Shown piece after piece: positions 32,072 through 34,644 of a stretch of 34,644 nucleotides of DNA; the first letter of the stretch is position 1, and each line of letters begins with the position of its first letter. The position numbers were made by a program, and so were the translations under genes. Under the pieces are notes generated by a model. The model was given only the letters and a program-made list of their open reading frames with translations, was not told the origin of the DNA and ran no database searches. Location of the stretch: assembly GCA_023440945.1 (NCBI GenBank), contig JAEZRL010000510.1, forward strand, positions 1 through 34,644. Reading direction: 5' to 3'. The DNA comes from Bacteroidota bacterium. GTDB taxonomy: Bacteria; Bacteroidota; Bacteroidia; Chitinophagales; Chitinophagaceae.

Positions 32072-33340
32072 TTAACTAAACTGAGAAAGATTTAGTTTCG
32101 GGTCTAATCTATCACCTGAAAAATACACTTCATCCCAGGTCATTTCTCTTTGTCTTGTAGCAGAATCTCTTCCAAGAATGGCGGTAAGTGTTGATTCTGC
32201 TCCGGATCGTGTTTCATTCAAATAATTTCCTGTTTCAATGCTTTTTACAAAAGCTATGTCTTTATTTGAATCCGCATCATGCAGCGAAGAACTAAAAACG
32301 CCTGATGCTCTTTGCTGCTCAGTAAGTTCAGCCGCACTTTTTGCAATGCCGGAATCCCATTTATTTTCTCCTTCAATAAAAACACCGCCGCTGTAGTGTG
32401 CTTCTGCAAAACCTTTCGTGCCGAGAAATCTGCAGCACACATCCCCAAATGCGGGTCCTACTTTTGTTGTGTGTATGCTTACGTTTACATTATTCGGATA
32501 TTGATAAACAACCTGGAAATTACTAAATGTATCGCCAAGGTCGGGAAGACCTGAATCGTTTGCTCTTCCAATTGCATTCAAGGGATGATTTTTTAATGCC
32601 CAGTTACAAACATCAAGCATGTGAATACCCTGGTCTAAAATAATATCTCCGCACATAGCACGATAAAAATAATGATTCCGTATTCTTACTTCATCATAGG
32701 ATGCATTCTTATTCACTGGTACCCATGTTGCACCTGATGAAAGATAATAAAGCTGTACAGTTATCAAATCGCCAATATCACCACGCTGAATTCTGTTAAC
32801 CATTTCTGCATACGCACTTGCATAACGTATCTGGAAACCGATTGCCACACTTTGTTTGCCATTTAATTTTTGTCCGGCTTCTATCACTCTTCTGCATCCG
32901 TCTGCATCCGTTGCAACAGGTTTTTCGCAATACACATGTTTTCCTGCAGCGACAGCAGCTTCAAGAAATTCAACATGACTATATGCAGGAGAAGAGATAA
33001 GCACTGCATCCACATCTTTGTTATTTAACAATTGCAGATAGGCTTTTGAACCACGATAAATATTTTGTTTGCTCAATGCAGGAAAATTTTTCTTTGTATT
33101 CAATTCATTAAAATTTTTTTCTCCTGCCAGAAGTTTATCTTCGAAAAGATCTGCAATGGCAATAATGTTCGTGTTTGTATTTGCAGATATGGAAGATATT
33201 ACGGCTGTACCCCTGTTGCCACAGCCGATAACACCAAAACGTATAGCAGAATTAGCTTTTGATCCGAAAACAATGTCTGGTCTTAAAATAGAAAAAGCAG
33301 AGATAGTGGCGGTGCTTTTAATAAAATTTCTTCTTTGCAT
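32072..33340 (-). CDS. Tat-exported Gfo/Idh/MocA family oxidoreductase
   Basis: A 422-residue protein from ATG 33340, MQRRNFIKSTATISAFSIL, a twin-arginine signal (RRNFIK). A 16-residue in-frame extension to 33388 is not needed. The NAD(P)-binding motif is GVIGCGNRGTAV, followed by EKPVATDADGCRRVIEAGQKLNGKQSVAIGFQIRYASAYAEMVNRIQRGDIG and the GDIILDQGIHMLDVCNWALKNHP region with a His candidate. Many such proteins act on sugars in the periplasm, and some Tat-exported members are NAD-dependent glycosidases (GH109). The family is certain, the activity is not. Pairing with a sialidase suggests host- or polymer-glycan processing. Confidence 0.9.
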   Translation of the reverse strand: MQRRNFIKSTATISAFSILRPDIVFGSKANSAIRFGVIGCGNRGTAVISSISANTNTNIIAIADLFEDKLLAGEKNFNELNTKKNFPALSKQNIYRGSKAYLQLLNNKDVDAVLISSPAYSHVEFLEAAVAAGKHVYCEKPVATDADGCRRVIEAGQKLNGKQSVAIGFQIRYASAYAEMVNRIQRGDIGDLITVQLYYLSSGATWVPVNKNASYDEVRIRNHYFYRAMCGDIILDQGIHMLDVCNWALKNHPLNAIGRANDSGLPDLGDTFSNFQVVYQYPNNVNVSIHTTKVGPAFGDVCCRFLGTKGFAEAHYSGGVFIEGENKWDSGIAKSAAELTEQQRASGVFSSSLHDADSNKDIAFVKSIETGNYLNETRSGAESTLTAILGRDSATRQREMTWDEVYFSGDRLDPKLNLSQFS

Positions 33341-33500
33341 GATCTTGTTCGTTAGATTTTGGTAAGATGATAAGAAAACATGATTCATCTAATATATTTC
33401 AAAACATTTATATGGCAAGTTTTATACAGATATAACCGTTTGAAATATTCGAAAGATGCGCTAAGCAATTTTTTATATTGCAGTATAAACCAAACACATT

Positions 33501-33971
33501 ATGAGAAATTTTACAGGCTTTGTTGCAATGCTCCTGCTTTTTGCATCATGCAATACAACGATAAGCAGGGAAGAAACAAAAACTTCAAAACTACCGATAG
33601 AAGGCACGTGGAAATTACTTACAGGAACACTTGTTGAAAAAGGAGATACAACTGTTACCGATTATACAAAAGGGAAGGAATTTATAAAGATCATTAACGC
33701 AACGCATTTTGCTTTTTTAAGCCATGATCTCAATAAAGGAAAAGATTCTGCTACTGCTGAATATTCATCCGGTGGTGGAACTTACACTTTGAATGATGAT
33801 GCTTATACAGAAAATCTTGAATATTGCAGTGCAAGAGAATGGGAAGGAAACAGCTTTAATTTTATAATTACTATTAATAATGATACATTGATACAACAAG
33901 GCGTAGAAAAGATTGACAGTCTTGGCGTTAACAGGATAAACACAGAGAAATATGTTCGTGTGAAAAATTGA
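33501..33971 (+). CDS. Small lipoprotein, lipocalin-like
   Basis: A 156-residue lipoprotein with signal MRNFTGFVAMLLLFASC (lipobox LFASC, Cys17). The mature part begins after a short Thr/Lys linker with LPIEGTWKLLTGTLVEKGDTT, matching the first strands of small lipocalin-like domains of Bacteroidota. It continues EFIKIINATHFAFLSHDLN, and SGGGTYTLNDDAYTENLEY. No ligand is known. It is divergent from the Gfo/Idh/MocA gene. Confidence 0.8.
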   Translation: MRNFTGFVAMLLLFASCNTTISREETKTSKLPIEGTWKLLTGTLVEKGDTTVTDYTKGKEFIKIINATHFAFLSHDLNKGKDSATAEYSSGGGTYTLNDDAYTENLEYCSAREWEGNSFNFIITINNDTLIQQGVEKIDSLGVNRINTEKYVRVKN

Positions 33972-34029
33972 TGTGGGATAAAATCTTGTTATATAGAATT
34001 GAATACGTTTAATAGTAAATCCAAAATTT

Positions 34030-34113
34030 TGTTTAATAATGAACAGAACCTTGAAGTGAGTGACACAAGAGGCGATGCCATAAAAAGCCGGTGCCGGGAA
34101 CATAAAAATTATT
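34030..34113 (-). repeat. Dispersed intergenic element, copy H
   Basis: Copy H, reverse orientation. On minus: TTTTTATG-like start, spacer of about 31 bp beginning TTCCCGGCACC as in copy F, core CTTGTGTCACTCACTT (34054-34069 on plus), 9 bp, then GTTCATTATTAAACAA. It lies between the convergent lipoprotein and acyl-CoA dehydrogenase genes. Confidence 0.8.
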
Positions 34114-34150
34114 TTCGTTCAAAATATTTTTAGAAGATTGATCATAAAAC

Positions 34151-34183
34151 AAAAAGGATGAGACCTTACGCCTCATCCTTTTT
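34151..34183. terminator. Bidirectional terminator before the acyl-CoA dehydrogenase end
   Basis: AAAAAGGATGAG (34151-34162) pairs perfectly with CTCATCCTTTTT (34172-34183), 12 bp with a 9-nt loop. It is bounded by U-tracts in both directions and lies between two convergent genes. Confidence 0.92.
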
Positions 34184-34201
34184 ATAAGGATGCTTTACAA
34201 G

Positions 34202-34644
34202 CTAATAACAATATTCTCCTTTTTCAATCATCTTATCAGCTATTCTTCTTCTTGCATCTTTTGAATTAAATGCATCTGTTTTGGTGAAACGTTTTAAACC
34301 TATCAGCGTCATTTTCAATTCATCACCTTCTGCAAATGCATTCAAAGCATCTTTGCCGGCTTTGTTTATTTTATCAGCCGCATCATATAAATAAGTCTGC
34401 ATAATATCTTTATAAAGCTCAACTGCTTCGTCGCCTTTTTGTTCGGTAAGTTTCATTGCACGAAGCAAAGCGCTTTCCGCATTAAATGTTTCAATCGCCA
34501 TATCGGCAATATTCATCAATAATTCCTGTTCTTTATCAAGCTTCATCATCAGTTTTTGAACCGCCGCACCTGCCACCATTAATATTGCTTTTTTAAAGTT
34601 GGCGATATATTTTTTCTCTTTTGAGAATGCAGCTTCATCATTAC
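34202..34644 (-). CDS. Acyl-CoA dehydrogenase, C-terminal part (5' partial)
   Basis: This reading frame runs off the right edge without a start, so only the last about 147 codons are present. The internal ATG at 34579 is not the gene start: sequence upstream (NDEAAFSKEKKYIANFKKAIL) continues the family. The visible segment, FKKAILMVAGAAVQKLMMKLDKEQELLMNIADMAIETFNAESALLRAMKLTEQKG, is the helical C-terminal region seen in long acyl-CoA dehydrogenases of the FadE/VLCAD-like group. The flavin-binding and catalytic Glu region lies outside the window. Function, beta-oxidation of acyl-CoA, is from the family. Confidence 0.88.
   Translation of the reverse strand, partial: NDEAAFSKEKKYIANFKKAILMVAGAAVQKLMMKLDKEQELLMNIADMAIETFNAESALLRAMKLTEQKGDEAVELYKDIMQTYLYDAADKINKAGKDALNAFAEGDELKMTLIGLKRFTKTDAFNSKDARRRIADKMIEKGEYCY

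Noticed and set aside
32072..33340. Calling the Gfo/Idh/MocA protein a GH109 alpha-N-acetylgalactosaminidase
   Set aside because: Only the superfamily fold and Tat signal are shared; from memory the sequence does not closely follow characterised GH109 enzymes.
1..34644. CRISPR arrays, insertion sequences, toxin-antitoxin pairs or anti-phage defence systems
   Set aside because: No regularly spaced repeats, transposase motifs or recognisable defence genes were found on either strand.

Overview
The window looks like a chromosomal segment of a Bacteroidota bacterium, most likely family Chitinophagaceae. The DNA is AT-rich, genes rarely show Shine-Dalgarno sequences, and at least one TAnnTTTG-type promoter element is present. 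The gene content also fits: a large TonB-family beta-barrel, carboxypeptidase-regulatory domains, an ECF sigma/anti-sigma pair, DUF2911, DUF2490 and DUF6580 proteins, and a short-LID adenylate kinase. No phage, insertion sequence or CRISPR array was found. Genus-level placement cannot be made from this sequence alone.

Layout. 1-3.7 kb: 3' end of recA, adk, a sugar-phosphate isomerase-like lipoprotein, tRNA-Leu and tRNA-Gly with an intrinsic terminator between them, a small membrane protein and a GT2 glycosyltransferase. 3.9-8.9 kb: an Rrf2 regulator with a cysteine cluster, a perfect palindrome in a promoter, a DUF2490 outer-membrane protein and a complete Pst-type ABC importer (binding lipoprotein, two permeases, ATPase) without phoU. 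9.0-12.7 kb: a ZnT9-like cation transporter, a DUF2911 protein and a sigma/anti-sigma pair. 13.0-20 kb: vWA/YfbK-like protein, xerD, a YkgJ-type cysteine-cluster protein, yraN, manA, a DUF6580 membrane protein and rnhA. 20.3-26.6 kb: a large outer-membrane beta-barrel, a PhzF-family protein and a Pif1/RecD-like helicase.

26.7-30.8 kb: a probable nitrosative-stress / Fe-S repair locus. It holds a Ric/ScdA-type di-iron protein with two N-terminal DUF2249 domains under a perfect Crp/Fnr-like palindrome, then a tightly overlapping operon of DUF1858-DUF2249-DUF2249, an NnrS/oxidase-subunit-I-like membrane protein and a DUF59 Fe-S assembly factor, then a possible 34-residue membrane protein. 30.9-34.6 kb: a sialidase with a Tat-exported Gfo/Idh/MocA oxidoreductase, a small lipoprotein and the C-terminal part of an acyl-CoA dehydrogenase.

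The most striking signal outside genes is a dispersed family of about 80-90 bp elements, eight copies in 34.6 kb, all intergenic and on both strands. Each has a T-run ending in G, 30-32 bp of spacer, a core close to GTTGYGTCRCWCACTT and, in most copies, a GTTCWTTA block 8-9 bp further on. Copies next to genes create false N-terminal extensions in three reading frames, so shorter starts are preferred here. Other points for follow-up: the Rrf2/palindrome/Pst-like operon, which may import an oxyanion other than phosphate; the ric promoter palindrome; and an in-frame TAG within sigma-like coding sequence upstream of the ECF sigma start.
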